Source: Oscillospiraceae bacterium
Lineage (GTDB): Bacteria; Bacillota; Clostridia; Oscillospirales; Oscillospiraceae
Assembly (NCBI GenBank): GCA_024685535.1
Contig: JAIKVS010000040.1
Coordinates: 1-52,805 of the forward strand
Direction: 5' to 3'
DNA length: 52,805 nt
In this document: positions 28,306-37,950 of the stretch, piece after piece
How the letters are laid out: each line of letters starts with the position of its first letter
Position numbering within the stretch: the first letter of the stretch is position 1
Made by a program: the position numbers and the translations under genes
The notes under the pieces: model-generated
What the model was told of the DNA's origin: nothing
The model's database searches: none
The model's input: only the letters and a program-made list of their open reading frames with translations

Positions 28306-29028
28306 GTGATGTGTTTGACTGCGTTGATAGTGATCGGTATCATAGCGCTTATCATTTTCCTTATAATGATGATTCCGGTTGGTGCGGACATAGGATACGC
28401 AGACGGTCAGCTCAGTCTTTCAGCCAAGGTGATGGGCATATTCCTGCAGCTTCTTCCAAAGGAAGAAGACGTGGAAAAGAAGCCGAAGAAGGAAAAAAAG
28501 CCTAAGAAAGAAAAGAAACCGAAAAAGCCGAAGAAAGAGGAAACTCCTGCCGAGGAGCCCGAAAAGGAAGAGGAAGGCAAAAAGAAGAAAGGTTTGCCGC
28601 TGGGACTTACCATAGACGACCTTCTTGACCTTGTTAAGGCGGTTTTCAAAGGCCTTGGAAAATTCCGCATATGGGTCGACAGATTTCTGCTCCATTATAT
28701 AGCTGCTGGAAAAGATCCCTATAAAACAGCCGTTACCTTTGGAAAGATCAATGCAACGCTCTGTGCATTGGCACCAATCTGCAGAAAGAAATTCAAATGC
28801 CGCGATACGGATGTATATACTGACATCAACTTTGCAGAAGAGAAGCCGTTCATTGAATTTGGACTTGGTTTCCACATTCGCATAGGCACTCTGTTTGCTG
28901 TTGCGAACGCCATCATCTTCAGAGCACTTTGGATTATCATAAGAAGCAAAACACGGCAGCTGTTTGATAAGATAAGAGGAAAGCTTGAACGCAAGCCCGA
29001 GGAAGCGCTTGCCGAAACCGAGCAATAA
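28306..29028 (+). CDS. DUF2953-type membrane protein with Lys/Glu/Pro-rich linker
   Basis: N-terminal TM, KKPKKEKKPKKEKKPKKPKKE repeat, position between scpB and gerW. Start uncertain. Confidence 0.75.
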   Translation: MMCLTALIVIGIIALIIFLIMMIPVGADIGYADGQLSLSAKVMGIFLQLLPKEEDVEKKPKKEKKPKKEKKPKKPKKEETPAEEPEKEEEGKKKKGLPLGLTIDDLLDLVKAVFKGLGKFRIWVDRFLLHYIAAGKDPYKTAVTFGKINATLCALAPICRKKFKCRDTDVYTDINFAEEKPFIEFGLGFHIRIGTLFAVANAIIFRALWIIIRSKTRQLFDKIRGKLERKPEEALAETEQ

Positions 29029-29073
29029 CAGATCAAAAATAAACTATAAACCATATGAAAGGATAATATAAAA

Positions 29074-29460
29074 ATGGAAAACATCAATCCTATCGGCGAA
29101 CTCATGAGATCTACCATGGAGAACGTAAAGAATATCCTTAAAGTTGATACAGTAGTGGGTGATCCCATAGTCACACCCGATGGTATAACACTGGTTCCCA
29201 TTTCGAAGATCAGCGTAGGCTTCGGCGGCGGCGGTGTTGAGTTCGGTAATAAAAGGTCTAATGAACAGAGACCCTACGGCGGCGGCAATGCAACAGGCGT
29301 GAAGGTGGAACCCTTCGGATTCCTTGTAATCAAGGACGGAGTCGTCAGAATGGTGAATGTTACTCCTCCTGCAAGCAATACTGTGGACAGGATAATCGAT
29401 CTTGTGCCTCAGGTGATGGACAGGGTGGACGCTTTCATTGCCAAGCAGAAGGAAAGCTGA
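29074..29460 (+). CDS. GerW/YtfJ family sporulation protein
   Basis: NPIGELMRSTMENVKNILKVDTVVGDPIVTPDGITLVPISKISVGFGGGG. Confidence 0.92.
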   Translation: MENINPIGELMRSTMENVKNILKVDTVVGDPIVTPDGITLVPISKISVGFGGGGVEFGNKRSNEQRPYGGGNATGVKVEPFGFLVIKDGVVRMVNVTPPASNTVDRIIDLVPQVMDRVDAFIAKQKES

Positions 29461-29486
29461 GGTCTCAGACATAATATATAAATCAT

Positions 29487-29522
29487 TATAAGCACTGTCA
29501 GTTGTACTGCAGTGCTTTTAAA
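29487..29522 (+). terminator. hairpin terminator
   Basis: AAGCACTGtcagttgtactgCAGTGCTTTTaaaaa. Confidence 0.6.
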
Positions 29523-29547
29523 AATTCTTGCAGTCCGGAGGTTTGAG

Positions 29548-30264
29548 ATGCCGGAAAGAATCCAGAAGTTGATCGCAGAGTACGGACTCATGTCCAGAAG
29601 AGCTGCGGAAAAGATCATTGCAGATGGCAGAGTATCTGTAAATGGCAGAATAGCATATCTGGGGGAAAAAGCAGATCTGGCGACCGATATCGTTCTTGTG
29701 GATGGAAAACCGCTGAACGGGGACAGGGAAAAGAAATATATATTGCTAAACAAGCCTCGGGGATATGTTACGACAATGAGAGATGAGAAAGGCCGGAAAA
29801 ACGTTTCAATGCTCATCGCAGATGCAGGTACAAGGATCTACCCTGTCGGAAGGCTCGACCTTAACTCCGAGGGGCTTCTGATAATGACAAATGACGGAGA
29901 TTTTGCAAACCGACTGATGCATCCGTCCAACAATATACTTAAGACATATTCAGTAACCGTAACCGGAGATGATATACCGGCTTCCGTAGAGATCCTGCGA
30001 GGACCGGTTGAGATCGATGGCACTTCTGTTAAAGCAAAAGCAGTCGAACTGAGTAATATAAGCGGAACGGAGGCCATGCTGCACATAACGATTGGAGAGG
30101 GAAAGAACAGAGAGGTCAGAAAAATGTGCGCTTTTGCCGGTCTCAAGGTACTTGGGTTGAAAAGAATAAAAGAAGGAAGTCTGGAACTGGGTGATCTTAA
30201 ATCCGGACAATGGAGATACCTGACAACGGAGGAGATCGATTCTTTCCGTATGGATGATGCCTGA
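29548..30264 (+). CDS. rRNA pseudouridine synthase, RluB family
   Basis: S4 domain start plus NKPRGYVTTMRDEKGRK and VGRLDLNSEGLLIMTNDG. Confidence 0.93.
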   Translation: MPERIQKLIAEYGLMSRRAAEKIIADGRVSVNGRIAYLGEKADLATDIVLVDGKPLNGDREKKYILLNKPRGYVTTMRDEKGRKNVSMLIADAGTRIYPVGRLDLNSEGLLIMTNDGDFANRLMHPSNNILKTYSVTVTGDDIPASVEILRGPVEIDGTSVKAKAVELSNISGTEAMLHITIGEGKNREVRKMCAFAGLKVLGLKRIKEGSLELGDLKSGQWRYLTTEEIDSFRMDDA

Positions 30265-30265
30265 T

Positions 30266-31513
30266 ATGAACAGAAATGAAACGTTTTATGACCTTGCGGT
30301 GATCGGAGCCGGACCTGCGGGAATGATGTGCGCTTATACAGCTGCTGAGCGCGGGCTGAAAGTCGCTGTCATCGATCCCAACAGATATCCGGGAAGAAAA
30401 CTCAGGATAACAGGCAAGGGCAGATGCAACCTCACAAATGATTGCGATATCAGAAAGTTTCTTGAGAATGTACCGCGCAACGGAAAATTCCTGTACAGCT
30501 GCATCAATGCGTTTCCGCCATCGGCAGTGATTTCCTTTTTTGAAGAAAAAGGGCTCCATCTGAAAACAGAAAGGGGAGCGAGAGTTTTCCCCTTGTCAGA
30601 TAATGCAAATGACGTTGCAGATACGATAGCGCGTTTATGCAGGGAGAAAGGCGTAGTTTTCATCAGAGACAGAGTGAGGAAACTGCTGATCGGTGACGGC
30701 GCGGTTTGCGGCGTTGAAACAGCGGAGAGTACCATATACAGTCCGAATGCAGCACTGTGTACCGGCGGCCTCTCATATCCGCTTACTGGATCTTCCGGCG
30801 ACGGACACAGATTTGCTGCATCAGCAGGACATACAATTACACCCTGCAGGCCATCGCTGGTGCCGCTCGAGAGCAGCGATGACTGGTGCGGCGAAATGCA
30901 GGGGTTTTCGCTCAGAAACATTTCGCTTACTGTTTATGAAAACAATAAAGCCGTCTACAGCGATTTTGGAGAGATGCTATTTACGCATTTCGGCGTTTCA
31001 GGACCGGTTATACTAAGCGCCAGCGCGCATATGAGAAATTTCGGTACTGCATGCTACAGGCTTGAGATAGACCTGAAGCCTGCACTCGATGAAAAAAAAC
31101 TCGATTCAAGGATGCTGAGAGATTTTCAGAAGTATTCCAACAGAGAGATAAAAAATGCGCTTTCAGATCTGGCGGCAAGTTCCATGATCCCGGTGCTTAT
31201 CAAGCTGTCTGGGATTCCTGAGGATACAAAGGTAAATTCGATTACAAGAGAACAGAGAGAGAAGCTGCGTGATCTTTTCAAAAGATTTCCTGTTTCGGTT
31301 TCAGGTACGAGGCCGATAGATGAGGCGATCGTCACATCAGGTGGGGTAGATGTAAAGGAGATCGATCCGCGGTCTATGAGATCAAAGCTCGTGAAGGGCT
31401 TGTATTTTGCAGGTGAGATAATAGATGTTGACGCCTATACGGGAGGCTTCAATCTGCAGATAGCCTGGGCTACCGGCCATATGGCAGGTTTGTCTGCGGG
31501 AACTGATAAATAA
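30266..31513 (+). CDS. BaiN/HI0933-type NAD(P)/FAD-dependent oxidoreductase
   Basis: VIGAGPAGMMCAYTAAERG, GRKLRITGKGRCNLTN, GLYFAGEIIDVDAYTGGFNLQIAWATG. Confidence 0.93.
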   Translation: MNRNETFYDLAVIGAGPAGMMCAYTAAERGLKVAVIDPNRYPGRKLRITGKGRCNLTNDCDIRKFLENVPRNGKFLYSCINAFPPSAVISFFEEKGLHLKTERGARVFPLSDNANDVADTIARLCREKGVVFIRDRVRKLLIGDGAVCGVETAESTIYSPNAALCTGGLSYPLTGSSGDGHRFAASAGHTITPCRPSLVPLESSDDWCGEMQGFSLRNISLTVYENNKAVYSDFGEMLFTHFGVSGPVILSASAHMRNFGTACYRLEIDLKPALDEKKLDSRMLRDFQKYSNREIKNALSDLAASSMIPVLIKLSGIPEDTKVNSITREQREKLRDLFKRFPVSVSGTRPIDEAIVTSGGVDVKEIDPRSMRSKLVKGLYFAGEIIDVDAYTGGFNLQIAWATGHMAGLSAGTDK

Positions 31514-31527
31514 CAGGAGGTGCAATT

Positions 31528-32208
31528 ATGGCTTATTATTCAATAGCGATCGACGGACCTTCGGGAGCAGGAAAGAGCTCTATGGCAAAAGCCGTCGCAA
31601 AGAAGTACAATTTCATATATGTGGATACCGGCGCGATCTACAGGACCGTAGGACTTGCTGCACACAGACGCGGCATTTCCTGCTCTGATGAGACAGAGGT
31701 GGCTAAGATCCTTCCGGAGCTCAGGATCGAGATGAAGTATGATGATAAGGGAGAGCAAAGGATGTATCTCGATGGAGAGGATGTCTCCTCAGATATTAGG
31801 CTCCCGGAGATCTCCATCTGTGCTTCGGATGTATCGGCGCTTCCTGCCGTCAGAGCTTTTCTGTTGGACATGCAGAGGGCTATGGCCAGAACGAACAGCG
31901 TTATAATGGACGGCAGGGACATTGGCACCGTGGTGTTGCCGAATGCTGATGTCAAGATATTCCTGACAGCAAGCAGTTCTGAGAGGGCGCGCAGACGGCT
32001 TCTTCAGCTGAAGGAAAAGGGAATTAATGAAGACTTTGAGAAAGTTCTTAAAGAGATCGAGTACAGAGATAAGCAAGACAGCAGCAGAGACATAGCTCCT
32101 CTGAAGCCGGCCGATGATGCGGTGATCATTGATTCCAGCGAAATAGATTTTGATGGAACTGTGGCGCTTATTTCGTCTGTCATCGAGGAAAGGCTTCATC
32201 AGAACTGA
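31528..32208 (+). CDS. cmk: cytidylate kinase
   Basis: IDGPSGAGKSSMAKAVAKKYNFIYVDTGAIYRTVGL; DGRDIGTVVLP. Confidence 0.96.
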   Translation: MAYYSIAIDGPSGAGKSSMAKAVAKKYNFIYVDTGAIYRTVGLAAHRRGISCSDETEVAKILPELRIEMKYDDKGEQRMYLDGEDVSSDIRLPEISICASDVSALPAVRAFLLDMQRAMARTNSVIMDGRDIGTVVLPNADVKIFLTASSSERARRRLLQLKEKGINEDFEKVLKEIEYRDKQDSSRDIAPLKPADDAVIIDSSEIDFDGTVALISSVIEERLHQN

Positions 32209-32209
32209 T

Positions 32210-34336
32210 ATGGTACCTTCCGGTTGTAATATACTATTGGCAGAGAGCGCAGGTTTCTGCTTTGGAGTGAAGCGCTCAGTTGAGATTGCTGAAAAGACTG
32301 TAAGTGAATACGGTCAGTGTGCAAGTTTTGGACCTCTTATCCATAATGCTGATGTGATTTCAAAGCTGGAGAAAAAAGGACTCAGAGTGCTGAATGATGT
32401 CAGCGATGTAAAAGAGGGAGAGAGGGTAATCATACGTGCCCACGGAGTGGCTCCCGAGATCTACACAGAACTGAATGATGCCGGTGCAGAGGTCATTGAT
32501 GCCACATGCCCCAAAGTGAAACTGATCCACAATATTGCCAGAAAAGCATCAGAAGACGGAGACTTCGTGATTATCATAGGGATGAAGAAGCATCCCGAAG
32601 TCGAGGCAATATCCGGATACTGCTCGGAATGCATCATTGCAGAGGATCCTTCCGAAACGGAAAAACTTCTGCGCGATGCTCTCCCTTCAATCGTGGATAA
32701 AAACATATGTGTGGTATCACAGACAACACAGACCAGAGATAATTACACCAAATGCTGTGATATGATAAAAAATATGTGTACAAACGTGAAAATATTTGAT
32801 ACAATATGTGTTGCTACGTCCACAAGGCAGGGAGAAGCGGAGAAAATCTCATCTGAGTGCGATGCTGTAATCGTAATAGGTGGAAAACACAGTGCCAACA
32901 GCATTCATCTTGCGGAGATATGCCGCAGGAATTGCGCAGATGTTCGTTTCATTGCGAACGCGGATGAACTGGATCTTACCGGTTTGAGCGGCGGGAAGAC
33001 TGTCGGTATCACGGCAGGCGCATCCACTCCTTCGTGGATAATTAAGGAGGTAATAAACAAAATGAGTGACGAGATCGTTAATGGCGAGGCCATAATCGAG
33101 GAAAAGCCCACTGCTGAGAAAGAAATGTCCTTCGACGAAATGCTGGAGGAATCTCTCAAGCCTATATATAATGGAGATAAGGTAAAAGGTATAGTTGCCG
33201 CGATAAGCGGAACTGAGGTCAGCGTTGACCTCGGAGCCAAGTATTCCGGATTTATTCCCACATCTGAATTCACCGATGCCGGCGAGAAAGTGGAGGATGT
33301 TCTTAAAGTCGGAGATGAGGTGGAAGGCGTAGTCGTCAGAGTGAACGACGTTGAAGGCACAGCACAGATCTCCAAAAAGCGCCTGGATGCAACCAAGATA
33401 TGGAGTGATCTTGAAGAGGCTGTTGAGAATGGAGAGGTTCTTGAAGGTGTTGTAACTGAGGAAAACAAGGGCGGTGTTGTTGTCAACATTAAGGGTGTCC
33501 GTGTATTTGTTCCAGCATCTCAGACCAATATCCCCAAGGATTCCGAACTTGCTCAGCTCCTGAAGCAGACAGTCAAGCTCAAGATCACCGAGGTAAACAA
33601 AGCAAGAAAGCGTGTTGTGGGTTCTATCCGCCGCGCTGTTCAGGCTGATCGCAAAGCTCTGCTCGAGAAATTCTGGGATGAGATTGAAGAAGGAAAGAGA
33701 TTCAAGGGCATCGTAAAATCTCTTACAGGTTATGGCGCTTTTGTCGATATCGGCGGAGTCGATGGCATGGTCCATGTATCTGAACTCAGCTGGGGCAGAA
33801 TCCGTCAACCTTCCGAGGTCGTTTCAGTCGGTGATGAGATAGAGGTTTATGTTATCAGCTTTGATAAAGAGAAGAGAAAAATCTCATTGGGTTACAAGGA
33901 TCCGAATGCTGATCCATGGAAGATCTTCATGAATACCTATAAGGTCGGCGATGTGGCTAAAGTCAGGATAGTCAAGCTGATGGACTTCGGCGCATTTGCA
34001 GAAGTGGTTCCAGGCGTTGACGGACTCATCCACATCTCTCAGATCGCAAACCGCCGTATCGAGAAGCCGTCCGAAGTGCTTACCGTTGGCGACGAGGTAG
34101 AGGCAAAGATCACGGCTGTCGATGAAGAGAAGCAGAAGATATCTCTCTCTATCCGCGCACTTTCCGAGCCTGCTCCGGCCGAGGCACCCGCAACCGAAGA
34201 GTCTGCAGAGGATGAGGTAGTATTTGAAATCTCCGAGTCCGGTGAGACCAGAGGCGAAGTAGAAGAAACAGAAGATGCTCCTGCGGAAGCAGCAGAGACT
34301 TCTGTGACTGAAGTGGCGGCAGAAACTGCTGAATAA
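32210..34336 (+). CDS. bifunctional IspH (HMBPP reductase) - ribosomal protein S1
   Basis: IspH: GFCFGVKRSVEIAEK, RAHGV, DATCPKV, GASTP; then four S1 repeats (GFIPTSEF, VFVPASQ, GMVHVSELSW, GLIHISQIA). Confidence 0.96.
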   Translation: MVPSGCNILLAESAGFCFGVKRSVEIAEKTVSEYGQCASFGPLIHNADVISKLEKKGLRVLNDVSDVKEGERVIIRAHGVAPEIYTELNDAGAEVIDATCPKVKLIHNIARKASEDGDFVIIIGMKKHPEVEAISGYCSECIIAEDPSETEKLLRDALPSIVDKNICVVSQTTQTRDNYTKCCDMIKNMCTNVKIFDTICVATSTRQGEAEKISSECDAVIVIGGKHSANSIHLAEICRRNCADVRFIANADELDLTGLSGGKTVGITAGASTPSWIIKEVINKMSDEIVNGEAIIEEKPTAEKEMSFDEMLEESLKPIYNGDKVKGIVAAISGTEVSVDLGAKYSGFIPTSEFTDAGEKVEDVLKVGDEVEGVVVRVNDVEGTAQISKKRLDATKIWSDLEEAVENGEVLEGVVTEENKGGVVVNIKGVRVFVPASQTNIPKDSELAQLLKQTVKLKITEVNKARKRVVGSIRRAVQADRKALLEKFWDEIEEGKRFKGIVKSLTGYGAFVDIGGVDGMVHVSELSWGRIRQPSEVVSVGDEIEVYVISFDKEKRKISLGYKDPNADPWKIFMNTYKVGDVAKVRIVKLMDFGAFAEVVPGVDGLIHISQIANRRIEKPSEVLTVGDEVEAKITAVDEEKQKISLSIRALSEPAPAEAPATEESAEDEVVFEISESGETRGEVEETEDAPAEAAETSVTEVAAETAE

Positions 34337-34349
34337 TTTTGGGATATAA

Positions 34350-34391
34350 TAAAAAAGCACCGCAAATCAAAAGATCTGCGGTGCTTTTTTT
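34350..34391. terminator. bidirectional terminator
   Basis: AAAAAAGCACCGCAaatcaaaagatcTGCGGTGCTTTTTTT between convergent genes. Confidence 0.9.
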
Positions 34392-34401
34392 ACACACGAT
34401 T

Positions 34402-34824
34402 TCAAAATTGATAAAGGTTCAGCCCGGTGCTCTCCATATCCAGTTTGCGGCCGACAATTCCGTTTATTCTCCTTACGGCCATCTCACTTGTTGCCGATAT
34501 CCTGCATTCGTTGAGATGCCCGCCTACAACGCTCATATCTTCCCGGCAGAGATTTATATGCAGATGGAGATATACTTCACCATCTTTTCTTGAAATATTG
34601 CCAAGCAGGGAAGTGATTTCCATAGGTCCGTCGAAACTGTGTTTATAATACTGACGTGACTCTACATCATACAGACCTACAACAGCATGATCCGAAGCTC
34701 CTATCGCCTCAACAGTACCTAGCATGATTTTTTCATTTTCGCATAGTTCTTTAAGCGATGTCAGCAGTTCATCACCCCGGTCGAGACGAATAATATATAT
34801 GTTTTCAAAAAGTCTGTATTCCAC
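34402..34824 (-). CDS. PPC/DUF296 domain protein
   Basis: LTSLKELCENEKIMLGTVEAIGASDHAVVGLYD...HLHINLCREDMSVVGGHLNEC. Confidence 0.88.
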   Translation of the reverse strand: MEYRLFENIYIIRLDRGDELLTSLKELCENEKIMLGTVEAIGASDHAVVGLYDVESRQYYKHSFDGPMEITSLLGNISRKDGEVYLHLHINLCREDMSVVGGHLNECRISATSEMAVRRINGIVGRKLDMESTGLNLYQF

Positions 34825-34972
34825 AATGAAATCTCCGTTTCTTTTTTTGAAATACTAACATATGTGTCATTATTTAACAATATCAGCTTCAGATCGGCGG
34901 ATCTGTCATATGTAAATAAGATATATAGTAAAAAAATATCATAATAATATATTTCAAATATTTGTAATTACC

Positions 34973-35001
34973 TTGAAAAAAGGAATACAGTATGGTAGAA
35001 T
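34973..35001 (+). promoter_or_regulatory. sigma-A-type promoter of the AbgT/M20 cluster
   Basis: TTGAAA-17-TAGAAT. Confidence 0.55.
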
Positions 35002-35093
35002 CCCAATATTATTTAGCATGATAGCTATTTAATGTATCAAAGTCCTGGATTGAATAGTTTCTGTTCAAAAGGACAAGAAAGAGAGGACAGAAT

Positions 35094-36668
35094 ATGGCAG
35101 ACATTCCCGAAAAGCCGGAAACACCGGAAGTCCCGGAAGCTCCTGTAGCTGTTAAGAAGAGCCGCCTTGACCGTATGCTCGACTCGATCGAGCGCGCCGG
35201 CAACAAACTACCCGATCCCATAACGCTCTTCTTATATCTGGCAATCATAGTTGTGCTGATTTCATGGCTGTGCAGCGCGCTGCATGTCAGTGCTATCAAC
35301 CCGGCAAACAATGAAGCGGTAACTCCCGTCAACCTCTTCTCCATATGGGGCATCCAGTATCTGTGGTCGAATGTTATCACAAACTTCTCTGGATTTGCGC
35401 CTCTGGGCATGGTACTTGTCGCGGTCATCGGTTCTACGGCAGCTGAGAAGAGCGGATTCCTTGTAGCTTTGATGGAGCGCTTCCTCGGCAAATCCAAGGG
35501 ATGGATAGTTACCATGGTGGTAATATTCCTTGGGATAAACCTCAATATCGCCGGTGATGCTGGATTTATCGTTCTCCCGCCGCTCGCGGCAATCCTTTTC
35601 ATGTCTATCGGGCGCCACCCGCTGCTAGGTATATATACAGGCTTTGCATCTGTTGCAGCAGGCTTCTGCGCTAACGTACTGCTCGGACTTTCAGATGCGC
35701 TTGCATATGGCTTTACCGAGAATGCTGCACGTATGATCGATCCGGGATACACCCAGTCGATCGCTATCAACTGGTATTTCCTGATAGTTTCGTGCATCAT
35801 CCTGACACTCGGCGGAACTCTTCTTGTTGAGAAGGTAATGGTGCCGCGTTTCCCGATATCCAAGGAAGAGCTGGCAAAACACGATTTTGATGAGAATGCT
35901 GCCATTATTACACCGGAGCAGAAGAAAGCGCTCAGAGCTGCCGGAATCGGCTTTGCGATATTCCTTGCAGTGCTTCTCGTTCTTTGCTTCACCGGTGTTC
36001 TGGCTGATGAAACCGGTTCACTTACAAACTCTGCAGCACCTTTCACAAAGGGTATAGTATGGACTGTTACTCTTGCCCTGCTGATCCCCGGTATCTGCTA
36101 TGGCGTTTCGATTGGCAAATATAAGAGCGACAAGGATGTGTGGGCTGATATTTCCCAGGGCTTCTCCGAGATGGGCAACTATGTGTTCATGTGCTTCTTT
36201 ATCTCTATATTTACGAATTTCTTCTCAGTTTCCAAGCTCGGTACCATCCTTGCGATAGCAGGCGCAAACGGACTCAAGGCCATCGGCTTCACAGGCGTTC
36301 CCCTTATGATCGGTCTTATTATAGTATCCTGCATAGTCAACATCTTCATCGGATCTGCATCTGCCAAGTGGGCTATCCTTGCTCCTGTTTTCGTCCCGAT
36401 GATGATGCTCATGGGCTACGACCCGGCTATCACTCAGGTTGTATACCGTATTGGCGACTCCATAACTAACCCGCTTTCTCCTTTGTTCACGTATATGCCT
36501 GTTGTTCTTGGTTTTGCACGCAAATATGATAAGAATGTAGGACTTGGTACTATTATAGCGAATATGCTTCCGTTCTCGGTCACGTTCATGATCCTCTGGA
36601 TTATCCAGGTGATTCTCTGGGTCGTCTTCAATATACCTCTCGGACCTGGCGGCGGCATCTATCTTTGA
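35094..36668 (+). CDS. AbgT family transporter
   Basis: LDRMLDSIERAGNKLPDPITLFLYLAI; NIAGDAGFIVLPPLAA; SASAKWAILAPVFVPMMM. Confidence 0.93.
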   Translation: MADIPEKPETPEVPEAPVAVKKSRLDRMLDSIERAGNKLPDPITLFLYLAIIVVLISWLCSALHVSAINPANNEAVTPVNLFSIWGIQYLWSNVITNFSGFAPLGMVLVAVIGSTAAEKSGFLVALMERFLGKSKGWIVTMVVIFLGINLNIAGDAGFIVLPPLAAILFMSIGRHPLLGIYTGFASVAAGFCANVLLGLSDALAYGFTENAARMIDPGYTQSIAINWYFLIVSCIILTLGGTLLVEKVMVPRFPISKEELAKHDFDENAAIITPEQKKALRAAGIGFAIFLAVLLVLCFTGVLADETGSLTNSAAPFTKGIVWTVTLALLIPGICYGVSIGKYKSDKDVWADISQGFSEMGNYVFMCFFISIFTNFFSVSKLGTILAIAGANGLKAIGFTGVPLMIGLIIVSCIVNIFIGSASAKWAILAPVFVPMMMLMGYDPAITQVVYRIGDSITNPLSPLFTYMPVVLGFARKYDKNVGLGTIIANMLPFSVTFMILWIIQVILWVVFNIPLGPGGGIYL

Positions 36669-36759
36669 TCTTCTTAGTAAGGTCAGAACATAAGCTTAAC
36701 AGAGACAGCGGCCCGGATTTGTTTAAATTCGGGCCGTCTTTGTCAGAGAGGATGCAATT

Positions 36760-37950
36760 ATGGATTATGCGGTACGTGCTCAGGAACTGAAGCAATATAT
36801 AATTGAGCAGCGTCATTTCCTGCACAGGCATGCTGAACTTTCCTATAAAGAGACTGTAACTACAAAGCATATTGCTGATGAACTCAGGTCATTCGGCATT
36901 GAAGTGATGACTTTTAATGATTATACAGGCTGTATAGGTATTATACGCGGTGAGACACCGGGTAAGACAGTGCTTTTAAGGGCGGATATCGATGCACTGC
37001 CGATTTGTGAAAACAGCGGTGTTGATTTTGAAAGTATAAATAATGGAGTTATGCATGCCTGCGGCCATGACTGCCATGCTGCAATGCTTCTCGGAGCAGC
37101 ACGTATGCTGCAGGAAAACCGCGCAGCGCTGAATGGAAATGTCAAACTTCTGTTTCAGGCTGGCGAAGAGGCATTTTACGGTGTGAGATACTATTGGGAG
37201 CAGGGGCTGGTAAATGATGTGGATGCTGCAATGGGCATGCATGTATGGCCGACTGTCCAATCCGGATATATTGCGGTTCAGGACGGGAACCTTATGGCCA
37301 GCTGCGATAATTTCCGGCTGACTGTTCACGGCCGGTCCGCCCACGGAGCCCGTCCGCACGAAAGCTGTGATGCCATAGTTGCAGCCAGCAGTATAATTCT
37401 GGGTATTCAGACTATAGTAAGCAGAATGACGTCTCCTCTTGAACCGCTGGTTGTTACCATCGGCTCTATACGTTCAGGCACTCAGTTCAATATTATATCT
37501 GATACAGCCGTGATGGAAGGGACTGTCCGGACCTATAATCCTGAAATACGTGCAAAGGTCGAACAGGAGATAAGACAGGTTATGAACAGTGCAGCCGCCA
37601 TGTCCGGCTGCACAGCAGAACTTTTTTATGATTATATAGAGCCCAGCGTATGCAACCGTGACATTGAACTGAACGATATTGCGAGAGCATCCGCTGTTAA
37701 GCTCTTTGGGGAGGATATTCTCAGACCTACACCGCAGTCGATGGGAAGTGAGGATTTCTCATTTCTTATGGAAAAGATACCTTCATCACTGTTCGTTTTT
37801 CTAGGCTGCTATGATGAAAACAGCGGCTGCATTTATCCTGTGCATAATGAGAAATTCAGGATCAATGAAGATATCCTTCCTATCGGGGCTGCTGAATATG
37901 CTCAGTTTGCCGAGGACTATCTGAAAAGTTCCGGGGGTGGATCTCTATGA
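36760..37950 (+). CDS. M20 family amidohydrolase
   Basis: MHACGHDCHAAMLLGAARML; VMEGTVRTYNPE. Confidence 0.92.
   Translation: MDYAVRAQELKQYIIEQRHFLHRHAELSYKETVTTKHIADELRSFGIEVMTFNDYTGCIGIIRGETPGKTVLLRADIDALPICENSGVDFESINNGVMHACGHDCHAAMLLGAARMLQENRAALNGNVKLLFQAGEEAFYGVRYYWEQGLVNDVDAAMGMHVWPTVQSGYIAVQDGNLMASCDNFRLTVHGRSAHGARPHESCDAIVAASSIILGIQTIVSRMTSPLEPLVVTIGSIRSGTQFNIISDTAVMEGTVRTYNPEIRAKVEQEIRQVMNSAAAMSGCTAELFYDYIEPSVCNRDIELNDIARASAVKLFGEDILRPTPQSMGSEDFSFLMEKIPSSLFVFLGCYDENSGCIYPVHNEKFRINEDILPIGAAEYAQFAEDYLKSSGGGSL

Noticed and set aside
32849-33808. 319-aa minus-strand ORF opposite ispH-rpsA
   Set aside because: Fully antisense to a confidently identified gene, no SD, low-complexity composition typical of shadow ORFs.
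35009-36046. 345-aa minus-strand ORF opposite AbgT
   Set aside because: Antisense shadow of a clear transporter gene; Arg/Ser/Thr-rich composition.
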